NCBI GenBank assembly: GCA_963575745.1
Contig: CAUYUJ010016140.1
Location: forward strand, 57,501 to 107,500
Reading direction: 5' to 3'
Length of the DNA stretch: 50,000 bases
Origin: Prorocentrum cordatum
Lineage: Eukaryota > Sar > Dinophyceae > Prorocentrales > Prorocentraceae
Position 1 is the first letter of the stretch. The number at the start of each line of letters is the position of its first letter. Shown one piece after another: positions 9,221 through 18,334 of the stretch. Under the pieces are notes generated by a model that searched no databases, was not told where the DNA came from, and was given only the letters and a program-made list of their open reading frames with translations. The position numbers were made by a program, and so were the translations under genes.

Positions 9221-9636
9221 GTCGAAAGCATGTGTTAAGCATGGCTTAAACATGCAAGAAGCATGGGCACAGCGTGCTTAGAATCTCTTTCCGACTTTTT
9301 TCAAGCACATGCTTGATTCAATGCTAGGACTGTTATAGTGTCCATTGTCATGGCATCCACAATGCTGGGGTTCTGTCTGGAAGACGTGGGCCGGGTCTCG
9401 GCGCTGAGGGCGCACATGCACAGAGAGTGATTGTGGTGTTGTGCAGCGGGGGCGAGCACCAGGAGTCTGGTGGCTTTTCGTCCGGGTGCCTCGGTTTTTT
9501 CCGCTCCGCGCGCTGCGCGGTGATTTCCCGCGGGGGTTGAGCGGACATTGCTGCATTCACGGTGCCCCGGGTTTCCCCCTGTTGCATTTCGCGCGGGGAT
9601 TTTCAGGGTTGTTTTTTTCTTGCGAGGATCTCTTAC
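9221..9636. other. Intergenic; GCATG-rich and one small ORF
   Basis: 9220-9320 contains several AAGCATG/CATGCTT words (AAGCATGTGTTAAGCATGG, AAACATGCAAGAAGCATGG). A 25-codon frame at about 9348-9426 reads MASTMLGFCLEDVGRVSALR; 'LEDVGRVSAL' is F-box-like in pattern but too short to call. No gene supported. Confidence 0.3.
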
Positions 9637-9790
9637 GGCCGCATCCGCACTGCAGTGCGAGGTCCCAGCCCTGACGCGGGAGAGCCAGGCTCCGAGCAGG
9701 ACGCTCGGAGCTGAGACTGCGCCGAACAGTTCGGCCTCGCCGAGGCGCATTTGCTGGTGCTCCTCCTGCTCCTCGATCCTCCTCATTCTG
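9637..9790 (-). CDS. Candidate minus-strand exon, unknown protein
   Basis: On the minus strand the frame reads RIEEQEEHQQMRLGEAELFG, AVSAPSVLLGAWLSRVRAG, TSHCSADAA and is followed at once by GTAAGA (plus-strand TCTTAC at 9631-9636), a consensus 5' splice site. The N-terminal side runs into an Arg/Glu-rich low-complexity tract (9790-10200). The opposite strand is also open, so strand assignment rests on the donor site and the mixed amino-acid pattern. Confidence 0.3.
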
Positions 9791-10200
9791 CTCCCTCTCC
9801 TCGGTCCTTCTCGATCCTCCTCCTCGTACTCCTTCATCGTCCCTTTCATCCTCCTCGATCCTCCTCGATCCTCCTCGATTCTCCTCGATTCTCCTCCTCA
9901 ATCCTCCTCCTCGATCGTCCTTGATCCTCTTCGATCCTCCGCATCCTCTTCCTTCTCCTCCTCCTCCTCCTCCTCCTCCCCCTCCTCCTCGTTCCTCCTC
10001 GTTCCTCCTCCTTCTCAATCCTCGATCCTCCTCCTCGTCGATCCTCCTCGATCCTCCTCGATCCTCCTCCTCCTCCTCCTCCTCGATCTCCTCGACCTCC
10101 TCGATCATCCATCATCGACCCTCGATCCATCTCCTCCTCCTCGATCCTCGTTCCTCCTCCTCCTCCTCCTCCTCCTCCTCCTCTCCTCGCTCCTCCTCGG
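9785..10200. repeat. (CTC/GAT) imperfect tract, CCTCCTCGAT unit
   Basis: Repeats of CCTCCTCGATCCTCCTCGAT interspersed with pure (CTC)n. On the minus strand it would encode EEDRGGSRRIEEDRG-like low complexity. Confidence 0.9.
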
Positions 10201-10242
10201 TTTCCCTCCCTCGTGCTGCTCGCCTGCCCTTGGCCCGCGCAG

Positions 10243-10300
10243 GTATGGAGGGGACCATCCTGCACAACTCGCCCGAGAGCCGCAACCTGACGGCCCAGCG
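10243..10300 (+). CDS. Candidate exon MEGTILHNSPESRNLTAQR
   Basis: Directly after CCCGCGCAG (AG at 10241-10242) the frame reads GMEGTILHNSPESRNLTAQ and then enters a run of 10 G. GC-ending codons and mixed amino acids suggest a real short exon between repeat tracts. Family not recognised; the 3' end is unclear (possible donor GTGAAT at about 10347). Confidence 0.3.
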
Positions 10301-10349
10301 GGGGGGGGGGGCGAAGGGGGGCGTCCCTCGCAGAAAGTCCTCCGCGTGA

Positions 10350-10730
10350 ATGGGTCTGCCTGTCTTACTTTCACAACCCCTGGGTGCGCGGAAGAGGTGG
10401 GACTCCGTGGCCCGGACTCTGCGTGCTTGCTGCTCGTGGGGCGACTTGCTCATTTATTCGGGGGGGTGGACAGACCTCCTCACAGTGACACGTCGATGAG
10501 TGAACTGTCCGTTTTCGGTTCTCGAGAGGGCGCCGCGGCCGTTATTTTCCAGGCTTGCGCCCGCCAGGTGATGGCCTCAGGTCGTTTTCACTGAACCACG
10601 TTTTACTAAAGGGAGGTCTGTCCATCCCCGATTCATGGTGAAGAATGATTGTTCAATCCCCCGCGCGGTAACACATTCGATTCTTCAACGGAGGTGCCCT
10701 TCCCGGTTCTCGCACCCAGTTTTTTCCAGC
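10350..10730. other. Intergenic, no feature recognised
   Basis: Mixed-composition unique sequence. No ORF with convincing codon pattern and no repeat family identified. Confidence 0.3.
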
Positions 10731-10960
10731 CGCATTGTGGTGTTGGGCCCTCGTTTTCAAGAGCCATCGACCGCGTCTCTTCTCCTTCTCCTTCTCCTCC
10801 TCCTCCTCCTCCTGCTCCTCCTCCTCCTTCTCCTACCCCTTCTCCGGCCCCATAGGGAGCTCCACCGAAGCCCCTAGGATTTCGTTCGGCATGTGGTTCT
10901 CCACACCCCTCGCACGTGTCGTGGCCCGATATGAAGCTCTACCGAAATCTCAGCACCGCC
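10731..10960 (+). repeat. Leader sequence plus 1.5 units of the 77-bp satellite family
   Basis: GTGGTGTTGGGCCCTCGTTTT and GAGC...CGCGTCTC (10737-10785) is the leader that also precedes the arrays at 14.8 and 24.05 kb. A (CTC)n tract follows, then CCCCATAGGGAGCTCCACCG (about 10849) and one diverged repeat unit to about 10945. Confidence 0.6.
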
Positions 10961-11274
10961 TCTGGCGGAGCCCAGCACTTGGGCGCCCCGCGCCCCAGAG
11001 TTGGCGTGCGTCGAGGCTGCCGCCTGGGCCACCGCGCGGGCCTGCTGAGGCCGGCACCGAGTGCCTCCAGGGGCAGTCGGTGCAGAGCCCCCTGACATGC
11101 TCGCGTCGTGACAGGAATCACGGCGGGAGGTTTTCGGCCGTTTTCGGCCTCTGGGGGCCCTCGCTAGGCCCTGGGACCAGTCAGGAAGCGGACCGGGATG
11201 AAAGTTCGGCCCCGGGGAAAGGGTCGGGACTTCCGTGGGCCCCGTACCCAACAAATCAAGACCTCCCATGCCTG

Positions 11275-11370
11275 GGCCCCAAGCTTTGCCCGGGGCCAGT
11301 TCCGATCCGGAGCCGCTCCCGGCCAGGTCGGGAGACCGCAGGCGCCTCTCCTGGGCCGAGGACGGGCCTG
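11275..11370 (+). CDS. Candidate exon with RRRLSWAEDGPG motif
   Basis: The frame reads QALPGASSDPEPLPARSGD, RRRLSWAEDGPGRGEC. 'RRLSWAEDGPG' resembles the basic-S/W-A-D/E-D-G motif common in dinoflagellate proteins next to kinase or other domains. GC-ending codons. It ends near a possible GTAGGG or GTGTAT donor (11368-11376). Function unknown. Confidence 0.3.
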
Positions 11371-11409
11371 GTAGGGGCGAGTGCAGGTGTATTCTTGGCG
11401 CCCTCCCAG

Positions 11410-11515
11410 GTCCAGTTCGACGACACGGGCACCTCCGGGCCAGACCCGATTACGGTCGCATACCGACACCTGGATGGGGCGGCGCGGCGATGGGAGAGCG
11501 GGAAGGGCGTGCAGG
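11410..11515 (+). CDS. Candidate exon VQFDDTGTSGPDPITVAYRH
   Basis: After GCCCTCCCAG (AG 11408-11409) the frame reads VQFDDTGTSGPDPITVAYRH, LDGAARRWESGKG, then becomes Gly/Arg-rich into the GAG tract. It is in a different frame from 11275-11370; if both belong to one gene the intervening 40 bp would have to be an unusually short intron, so they may be from different transcripts or one may be spurious. Confidence 0.3.
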
Positions 11516-11534
11516 GAGGCAGAGGAGCAGGACG

Positions 11535-11640
11535 AGGAGGAGGAGGAGGAGGAGGAGGAGGAGGAGGAGGAGGAGGAGGAGGAGGAGGTAATGAGGAGAG
11601 CAGGAGGAGGAGGAGGAGGAGGAGGAGGAGGAGGAGCAGG
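11535..11640 (+). repeat. (GAG)n tract
   Basis: Two blocks of pure GAG separated by GTAATGAGGAGAGC. Confidence 0.95.
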
Positions 11641-11738
11641 GTTGAGGGGGGGGGGGGGTCTCAGGAAGTGGGGAAAGAGCACGAGGAAGGAGGGACAGCT
11701 TCGAGCCCCGACTCCAGAGCTTCCCTCCGGAGCTCCCC

Positions 11739-11907
11739 TCAAGTCGGGCGTGTCCCTCCACAGGAGGAAGGTTCAAAAATAGCAAAAATAGTCAAACAAT
11801 GCTCTGGGGACGAGTTTTGATTATTTTCGAGTTTTGTTTGAGCATTTGTTTGGCTATTTCTAATTTTTCGTCCAAGATCCGCTTGTAGGGCGACGTGCCC
11901 GACCTTA
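11739..11907 (+). mobile_element. MITE family B, copy 2, complete (169 bp)
   Basis: Ends TCAAGTCGGGCGTGTCCCTC and, in reverse complement from the right, TAAGGTCGGGCACGTCGCCC: about 20 bp of inverted repeat, then CACAGG/TACAAG. AT-rich core with AGCAAAAATAGTCAAACAA and TCTAATTTTTCGTCCAAGA. No clear target duplication. Confidence 0.8.
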
Positions 11908-11996
11908 CAGGTTTCCTCCGGAGGCCCTCCGAGCCGGGTCAGGCACGCCCAGAAGCCGCGCGGCTTTCGGTCCTCGACGAGGGGCAGTCGACTCCA

Positions 11997-12385
11997 GCGG
12001 GGTTCCCGCAGGTTTTCGCAGACCCCTCGCGAAGCAAGTGGCTGGCACAGGTCAAAAGCCTCGGGTCGACCCAACAGGGGGTCCAGCGACAAGGGGGTGG
12101 TGCAATAGATTTCGTGCAATATATTTGGGGGGTTGCATTCGATTCGGGGCGTGCAACGCATTTCGGTGCGCAATTGTATTGCTTGATTTTCGCGTGCAAT
12201 GCACTGGCTGCAAAACAATGCAATACGTGTCTCCGTCGCAATACATTTGCAATACAATTGCCCCAAACCCATTGCACCACCCCCTTTCAGCTGGACCCCC
12301 TCTCGGGTCAATCAAAAGTGAGGTTCCCGCAGGTTTTTGGAGGCCCCTCGCAAAGCAAGTGGCTGACACAGGTCAAGAACCTCGA
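11997..12385. repeat. 68-bp direct repeat pair flanking the TGCAAT element
   Basis: GGTTCCCGCAGGTTTTCGCA ... AAGCAAGTGGCTGGCACAGG (11997-12064) recurs as GGTTCCCGCAGGTTTTTGGA ... AAGCAAGTGGCTGACACAGG (12317-12385), about 85% identical by eye. The 12066-12311 element lies between the two. Confidence 0.75.
12066..12311 (+). mobile_element. TGCAAT-rich inverted-repeat element (246 bp)
   Basis: About 41-bp imperfect terminal inverted repeats: left GGGGGTCCAGCGACAAGGGG then GTGGTGCAAT; right in reverse complement GGGGGTCCAGCTGAAAGGGG then GTGGTGCAAT. The core is packed with TGCAAT, TTGCATT and GTGCAACGCA words in both orientations, at least a dozen. No coding capacity. Confidence 0.75.
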
Positions 12386-12584
12386 CCCTCGATCCTCGAT
12401 CTTCTGTCTTCGATCTGGAAGGGGGGGGGAAAAGAGGGAGAATAGCATAGGAGCTATGCTTCAGACTTGTTTCTCAAGCCAGGCCCCCTGGAGCTCTCGA
12501 CCCCTTCTCATTGGGGCACCTACTCGTACCGCATCGTTTTTTAGCACGCCCCAGATTCAGTTGTTATTGAAATCATTGAGGGTG
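12386..12584. other. Intergenic, no feature recognised
   Basis: Short tandem CCTCGATCCTCGAT, a G-run and unique sequence up to the TTG tract. Confidence 0.4.
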
Positions 12585-12586
12585 TG

Positions 12587-12726
12587 CTGTTGCTGCTGCT
12601 GTTGTTGTTGTTGTTGCTGCTGTTGCTGCTGTTGTTGTTGCTGTTGTTGTTGCTGTTGTTGTTGTTGTTGTTGTTGTCGTTGTTGTTGTTGTGATTGTGG
12701 TTGTTGTTGTTGTTGCTGTTGTTGTT

Positions 12727-12798
<72 letters not shown>

Positions 12799-12799
12799 G
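12587..12799 (+). repeat. (TTG)n tract
   Basis: About 70 TTG triplets with CTG and TCG interruptions near the 5' end; one frame gives poly-Cys. Confidence 0.97.
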
Positions 12800-12859
12800 A
12801 AGAAGAAGAAACATAACTTTCATTTCTAAAGCATAATGCTGGTTGATACCCCTCTGATG

Positions 12860-13200
12860 CAAGTAGTTTTTTATTTCAAGCAGAAAACTTGAAGTGCTTT
12901 TTCCAGGGCTCGCACCTTGTTTGTTATCAGGGGAAGTCTTAGGTCTCAGAGTTGTGTTTTTGGCCCCCCGGTTTATAAAAAAACGGCGCCCGCTTGATTT
13001 AATTCCTCACACTGTGTTGAAGAATCGCGCTCCGCGCAGGACTTCCTCACGAGTGATAGAGGAATCGCGCTCTCGCGAGGGAATTCCTCGTAATTTATTC
13101 AGACGCCGCGCCCTCGACACTCAAGACTCTCGCTCTCGCTGTGGATTTCCCCACGATTCATTAGGGAACCGCGCTGTCGCTCAAGACTTCCTCTCGATTC
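12860..13200. repeat. ~45-60 bp degenerate tandem repeat with GAATCGCGCTC
   Basis: From about 13020 to 13200, four to five units contain GAATCGCGCTCYCGC, GACTTCCTCACGA and ATTCATT. The words also occur in the ~200-bp satellite at 15.9-17.4 kb (GAGACTTCCTCGCGATTCAT), so the two are related. 12860-13020 is unique. Confidence 0.5.
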
Positions 13201-13362
13201 ATGCAGGACGCACGCTTCAGCAACACCCGCCTGCTCGGCCTGGCCGCCTGGGCCCGCCTTTCCGACCCACCCGTTACGGTCTACCCGCCCGATCTGCCGG
13301 TCTGGTTCTGCCACCTGTTTTCTGCTCTTAGCCTTGAGTCGGGCACGTCCCTACAGGAGTGA
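13201..13362 (+). CDS. Small ORF of 53 codons, uncertain
   Basis: ATG 13201 opens MQDARFSNTRLLGLAAWARL, SDPPVTVYPPDLPVWFCHLF and ends after running into MITE B copy 3 (SLESGTSLQE is MITE-derived). The first 42 residues have good codon bias and hydrophobic pattern. It could be an exon whose end is now inside the MITE, or chance. Function unknown. Confidence 0.2.
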   Translation: MQDARFSNTRLLGLAAWARLSDPPVTVYPPDLPVWFCHLFSALSLESGTSLQE

Positions 13363-13490
13363 TATTCCCAAATAGTCGAAAAATCGTATGGGGACGATTT
13401 TTTGATTATTTCTGTTCATTCTTCAATATGTTTTGACTATTTTTGGTTTTCCGTTTAAAATCCGCCTGTAGGAGGACATGCCCGGCCTAA
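13334..13490 (+). mobile_element. MITE family B, copy 3, complete (157 bp)
   Basis: Left end TTGAGTCGGGCACGTCC, right end in reverse complement TTAGGCCGGGCATGTCC. Core AATAGTCGAAAAATCG, GGGGACGATTTTTTGATT, TTGACTATTTTTGG. Same family as 11739-11907 and 41618-41758. Confidence 0.8.
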
Positions 13491-13900
13491 TCCTAGGCCC
13501 CCTCCTCGTGCTCCATCCTCCTCCCTCCCCCTTGTCAATTTCTTCCATCGGTGCGCTCTTCCCCTGCCTTAGGGCTGCACGACATACACGTTGCAGGTCA
13601 AACATATGTACCCTTGATGGGGGTGCCATCGAAGACGAAGCGAGCAGGGATCGAGGGTTTGGGATATACGTGTTGACTGGCACCCGAGCAGATAAGAGCG
13701 AACAGTCTTAACATGCTCGTTGTTGTTGTTGCAGCTGTTGTTGTTGTTGTTGTTGAACATTATTACTTCTAAAGAATAATTATTGTTGGGGCCCCTGGTG
13801 CACGACCCCCCCGCCGCGCCTAGGCCGCAGCCTCATTTTCATCATTTTCGTGAGGAAGTCTCAGGCAAAACGGGTTGGTCCGGATCCGGTTGTGTTGTTA
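13491..13900. other. Intergenic with short (TTG)n at 13719-13755
   Basis: No gene supported. The TTG run has about 10 triplets with one CAGCTG interruption. Confidence 0.5.
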
Positions 13901-13910
13901 CGATCGGTTT

Positions 13911-14006
13911 TCCCTTGCAAAAAATAAGCTAAAGTGGACATTTCTTGTTCTAACATAACCAAACTTCAAGAATCCCTTGCAAAAAATAAGGTAAAGTGGA
14001 CATTCG
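13911..14006. repeat. 31-bp direct repeat, period ~62 bp
   Basis: CCCTTGCAAAAAATAAGCTA followed by AAGTGGACATT at about 13912 recurs at about 13974 with one base change. AT-rich. Confidence 0.75.
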
Positions 14007-14515
14007 CGCGCGCAAGACGAAATCCTTCCAAAACCTTAGTTTTCGTAGCGATTTTAACATAAAAACATCAAAAAACCAATGGTTTTTCAAAAAAAAATGT
14101 CAAAATTTCATCCCGCGCGCTCTTGCGGATTCGTAGGAAACCCAACACTTTTTAAACATTTCTGTCAAACGGGCTTTTGCGAGCAACTTTTTCGAACTTC
14201 TGCAACAACGGTTGCGCACCTGCCAGGGCCATCATCCCTGTCAAATAATACCATGCGGGACACATTCGTTTTTTCTTCGCGCGCGCACGCCGTCGTCGTC
14301 GGCCGCGGGGCCCTGAATAGTAGCCACGGTCGTCCGCATGCCACGAAGTGAAGTGTCCGAACGTCATAGGGCGGGAAGCTGGGTGTGGGTGGTGGCGAAG
14401 AGTCGTTTGGAAATTTGGTAGAGCTTGAACCGGCCCCCCCACAAAGTGGGGGTATTGCCCGCCTCCTATGAAAACCCTGGCACTGGTGAGAACGGTGTGT
14501 CCCCACGTGCTAGTA

Positions 14516-14518
<3 letters not shown>
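14007..14518. other. Intergenic, partly AT-rich
   Basis: 14030-14200 is AT-rich with A-runs; the remainder is mixed. Contains the short match to 2940-2990. No gene. Confidence 0.35.
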
Positions 14519-14559
<41 letters not shown>

Positions 14560-14642
14560 GGTTGTTGTTGTTGTTGTTGCTGCTGTTATTGCTTGATGAT
14601 TGTTGTTTGTGTTGTCGTTGCTGCTGTTGTTGTTGCTGCTGT
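14518..14642 (+). repeat. (TTG)n tract
   Basis: Imperfect TTG/CTG triplets immediately before the satellite leader. Confidence 0.95.
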
Positions 14643-14647
14643 TCCTA

Positions 14648-14710
14648 GGAATCCTGTGGTGTTGGGTCCTCATTTTGAAAAGACAGCGCCTCGCGTCTCC
14701 TTCCCTCCCG
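14648..14710 (+). repeat. Satellite leader sequence
   Basis: ATCCTGTGGTGTTGGGTCCT, CATTTTGAAAAGACAGCG and CCTCGCGTCTCCTTCCCTC. The same leader precedes the big array (23990-24050), and it occurs in reverse orientation at 34461-34494 and 34659-34692. Confidence 0.7.
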
Positions 14711-14779
14711 CTGCCCTCCCTTCTCCCACCGTTGCCTGTGCTCTCCGCACGTCAACCAGTTTGGCGCACCCTTCAAGCT

Positions 14780-15915
14780 TCGTGGCCCCACAGGGAGCTC
14801 CACCGAAGACCCCGTTGCCGTGGCCGTTCGCGTTGCCCGGTACAGCGTTTCGTGGCACCGAATGGCGCCCCACCGAAGGCCCCAGTGACCGCGTTCGCAT
14901 GCGTCCTCCCCGCGCGGTGCAGCGCAGCTCGACCGAGTGTCCCAGTGACCGCGTTCGCAATTGTCGCGTCACCTAGAACAGCGCTTCGTGCTTCCATCGG
15001 GAGCTCCACCGAAGGCCCCGGCTGCCGCGTTCGCATGCGGCCGCGCCACCCAGTACAACGCGTCGTGGCCTCATAGGGAACTCTACCGAAGGTCCCACAG
15101 GCTGCATTCGCATGCGCCCGCGCCACCCAGTACAGCGTTTCGCGGCCACACAGGGAGATCCGCCGAAGGCTCCAGCGGCCGCGTTCGCATGCGTCCGTCC
15201 CAGCATAGCGCTTCGTGGCTACATAGGGAGCTCCACCGCAGGCCCCAGTTGTGCCGCGTTCGCATGCGTCCGCGCCACCCAGTACAACGCGTCGTGGCCT
15301 CATAGGGGGTTCTACCGAAGGTCCCAGAGGCTGCATTCGCATGCGCCCGCGCCACCCAGTACAGCATTTCAGGGCCACACAGGGAGATCCACCGAAGGCT
15401 CCAGTGGCCGCGTTCGCATGCTTCCGTCCCACCCAGCACAGCGTGTCGTGGCTACATAGGGAGCTCCACCGAAGGCTTCAATGGCCGCGCTTGCATGCGT
15501 CAGCGCCACCCAGCACAGCGCTTCCTGGCCCCATAAGGAGCTCCACCGAAGGCCCCAGTGGCCGCGTTCGCATGCGTCCGCGCCGCCCAGTGCAGCGTTG
15601 CGTGGCCACACAAGAAGGTCCCACCGACGGCCCCAGTGGCCACGTTCGCATGCGCCCGCGCCACCCAGTACACCGCTTCGTGGCCACATAGGGAGCCCCA
15701 CCGGCCGCGCCAGTGGCAGCGTTCGCATGCGCCCACGCCGCCCAACACAGCGTTTTGCTACCCAATAGGGAACTCCACCGAAGGCCCCAGTGGCCGCGTT
15801 CGCAGGCGCCCGCGCCACCCAGTACAGCGTCTCGTGGCCCCGTGTGGCGCCCCACCGAAGGCTCCAGTGACTTCGTTCGCATGCGCCCGCGCCACCCAGT
15901 GCAGCGTTTCGTGTG
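14780..15915 (+). repeat. 77-bp satellite, array 1 (~15 copies)
   Basis: Unit GGGAGCTCCACCGAAGGCCC, AGTGGCCGCGTTCGCATGCG, TCCGCGCCACCCAGTACAGC, GTTTCGTGGCCACATA. Unit starts at 15001, 15078, 15155 show the 77-bp period. Because 77 is not a multiple of 3, all three frames are traversed, which explains the many 70-220 codon frames here. It ends by merging into the ~200-bp satellite. Confidence 0.95.
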
Positions 15916-16011
15916 CGCTTGCAGGCGAGCGCCCGAGACGTCTTCTCAACGAGCTCAGGGAAGATGCTCCTGCTCGAGATGTCCCCAGGGTTCAGGCTCC
16001 CTGGTGTCACC

Positions 16012-16152
16012 CAGCGCTGGGCCTAAACGGTGTTTTTGGTGATTTCGTGGGCCGTTTTCGTTTCGACTTCGTTTTGCGGTAATTGCGGATTTGAGACAAA
16101 AGCGAGGGAAAACGAAAACAAAACGAAAACGAAAAACACCGTTTAGGTTCAA
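16012..16152 (+). mobile_element. Inverted-repeat element H in the satellite (141 bp, 13-bp flanking duplication)
   Basis: Left GGCCTAAACGGTGTTTTTGG, right in reverse complement AACCTAAACGGTGTTTTTCG, followed by T/G-rich CGTTTTCGTTT on both arms. Flanked by CCCTGGTGTCACC at 15999-16011 and again at 16153-16165, identical over 13 bp. Long duplications of this size point to a Mutator-like mechanism (usually 8-11 bp), unlike the 5-bp group. Since CTGGTGTCACC is also a satellite word, part of the match could pre-date insertion. Confidence 0.7.
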
Positions 16153-16700
16153 CCCTGGTGTCACCACACTTGAGTTTTACATGGTATTCGATGGCCGCCT
16201 TGGACTACCAGCAGCGATCGCGATTCATTCGCAGTCGCGCGAGCACCCGGGACGTGCTCTCAGCTTGCTCGGGGACGGCGCTTCCGCTCGAGGCCTCCTC
16301 GAGATTCAGGCTCGCAAGTGTCACCAAACCAAGTGTTTTTTTTATACAGGGTGTTCCGATGGCCGCCTCGGGTTACCAACGTGAGGTGGGGACTCCATGA
16401 TGAGCGGCTCCCACTCGAGACTTCGTCGCGGTTCATTTGCAGACGAGTGAGCGCCCAAAGCATCCTCTGAATTTGCTTTTTCTCCCGCAGGGTTCATGCT
16501 CCCAGGTGTCACTAACCCTGTGCTTTACAGGGTATCCCGATGGCCGCCCCGGGTTGCCAACACGAAGCGGGGACACCACAGGGAGGGGGCTCCCGCTCGA
16601 GACCTCCCCAGGTTTCAGGCCTGGTGTCACCAAACTTGGGTTTTACACGGTATTCCGATGGCCGCCTTGGATTACCAGCATGAAGTGAAGACCCCATAGG

Positions 16701-16867
16701 TCGGGCGAAGAGAATTATGCACATGCACCGATCCTGGCAAGGCCCAACCTTGACCCAGGATCGGTGCATATGCCTTCCTGGCCAAGGTAGGAGGGCGTAT
16801 GCACCGATCCTGGGCTCAGGATGGGCCTGGCCAGAATCGGTGCATGTGCATAGTTCTTTTTCCTCTA
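16701..16867 (+). mobile_element. Foldback element FB1 with four alternating GCACCGATCCTGG motifs
   Basis: Arms 16708-16774 and 16794-16861 are about 90% complementary over ~66 bp with a ~19-base loop. Each arm is itself a hairpin: ATGCACCGATCCTGG ... CCAGGATCGGTGCAT occurs twice, so the motif appears four times in + - + - order. A 5-bp duplication ATAGG flanks it (16696-16700 and 16868-16872), and removing the element restores the satellite reading CCCATAGGGAGG. Confidence 0.85.
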
Positions 16868-17005
16868 ATAGGGAGGAACTCCCGCTCGAGACTTCCTCGC
16901 GATTCATTCGCAGACACGTGAGCTGCCTGAGACGTGCTCTCAATTTGCTCGGGGACGGCGCGTCCGCTCGAGGCCTCCTCGAGATTCAGGCTCGCAAGTG
17001 TCACC

Positions 17006-17029
17006 AAATATATATATATATATAGATAG

Positions 17030-17062
<33 letters not shown>

Positions 17063-17068
17063 GATATT
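17006..17068. repeat. (TA)n microsatellite
   Basis: TATATA interrupted by GATAGA, inside a satellite unit. Confidence 0.95.
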
Positions 17069-17439
17069 AATCATACAGGGTGTTCCGATGGCCGCCTCGA
17101 GTTACCAACGTGAGGTGGGGACCCCATAATGAGGGGCTCCCACTCGAGACTCCGTCGCGGTTGATTTGCAGACGAGTGAGCGCCCGAGACATCTTCCCAA
17201 TTTGCTCGGGAACGACCCTGCCGTTCGAGATTCCCTCGGGATGCAGGCTCTCAGGTGTCACCAAACTTCTGTTTTTTTCACAACGCATTCCGATGGCCGC
17301 CTTGGGTTGCCAAGATGAGGTGGGGACCCTGTAGGGAGTGTCTCCCGCTCGAGACATCCTCGCAATTCAATCACATACGAGGCTCCGGCCCGAGTCGTCT
17401 TCCATTTGAGTACATGAGTGTGTGAGTGATGGAGTAAAT

Positions 17440-17634
17440 TTGGGATGTGTGCGGTGATGGTGATGATGGTTATCATGGGGATAATGATTATGATGCAGTG
17501 TTCATGGTTTGAAGGTTGATGATGCAGATGATGATGGTGATGATGATGACGATGATGATGCTGATGCTGATGATGATGCTGATGAGGCAGATGATGATGA
17601 TGACGATGATTATGATGCTGATGATGGTGGTGCT

Positions 17635-17665
<31 letters not shown>

Positions 17666-17705
17666 ATGGTGTTGGTGATGGCCTATGGCTGGGTGATGAT
17701 GAGTC

Positions 17706-17743
<38 letters not shown>

Positions 17744-17845
17744 GTGATGGTGATGATGCTGATGATGCTGATGATGGTGGTGGTGATGGTGATGGTGATG
17801 TTGATGGTGATGGTGATGGTCATGATTATGACGTTGGTATGCTCC
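17440..17845 (+). repeat. (GAT)n tract
   Basis: Imperfect GAT/GCT/GGT triplets, about 400 bp; frames give poly-Asp or poly-Met. Confidence 0.97.
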
Positions 17846-17965
17846 TGTTCTTGCGCGGGGGTGCCCAGCGGAAACAGGAGCCCCACCGAGGATGTGGGGG
17901 CAGATCATCTCGCACAGGGTGTTTTTGCGCACACCCTACGCCGCCCCGAGGCGGGATAGGGGCAG

Positions 17966-18138
17966 GAGTTCGCGCCCGACAAGGGCGGCTACCGCGCTGG
18001 CGCCGCGGCCAGCAAGCCGCAGGCCGAGGCCGCGGCGAAGGGCCCCCTGCTAGAGGAGGGGCCTCGGGGGGCGCCGCCGCATGGGGCTCTTCGGGAGCAA
18101 CGCCAGGGGGGGTTCGGCGGTTCTCGGCGGTTTTCTCA
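17966..18138 (+). CDS. Candidate exon EFAPDKGGYRAGAAASKPQA
   Basis: An in-frame TAG at 17957-17959 and then AG|G at 17964-17966 precede EFAPDKGGYRAGAAASKPQA, EAAAKGPLLEEGPRGAPPHG, ALREQRQGG. The frame runs into the GAG tract as poly-Glu. Codons are GC-ending and the first 45 residues are varied, so I think it is coding; function unknown. True 3' end not determined; the coordinates stop where the repeat starts. Confidence 0.4.
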
Positions 18139-18298
18139 GGAGGAGGAGGAGGAGGAGGAGGAGGAGGAGGAGGAGGAGGAGGAGGAGGAGGAGGAGGAGG
18201 AGGAGGAGGAGGAGGAGGAGGAGGAGGAGGAGGAGGAGAGGAGGAGGAGGAGGAGGAGGAGGAGGAGGAGGGAGGAGGAGGAGGGGGAGGAGGGGGAT
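18139..18298 (+). repeat. (GAG)n tract
   Basis: About 50 GAG triplets with few interruptions, ending GGGGGAGGAGGGGG. Confidence 0.95.
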
Positions 18299-18334
18299 CG
18301 TCTGGCACCCTCACTGTCTCAGGCGACCGCAAAC

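Larger units (their letters stand above)
15916..17400 (+). repeat. ~200-bp satellite, about six diverged units
   Basis: Units share GATGGCCGCCTTGGGTTACC, GAGGTGGGGACCCCATA, CTCCCGCTCGAGACTTCC, GATTCATTCGCAGACG, CAGGCTCGCAAGTGTCACC. Copies of GATGGCCGCC start near 16190, 16358, 16539, 16658, 17087 and 17293. Two transposon-like insertions (16012-16152 and 16701-16867) interrupt it. Frames are not coding. Confidence 0.85.

Noticed and set aside
8971-9249. Poly-Glu protein from the GAG tract as a stand-alone gene
   Set aside because: The tract is open in all frames. Only the downstream island has any mixed composition and it is listed at low confidence.
9348-9426. F-box-like mini-ORF MASTMLGFCLEDVGRVSALR
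   Set aside because: Twenty-five codons; matches only the loosest F-box pattern and has no flanking domain.
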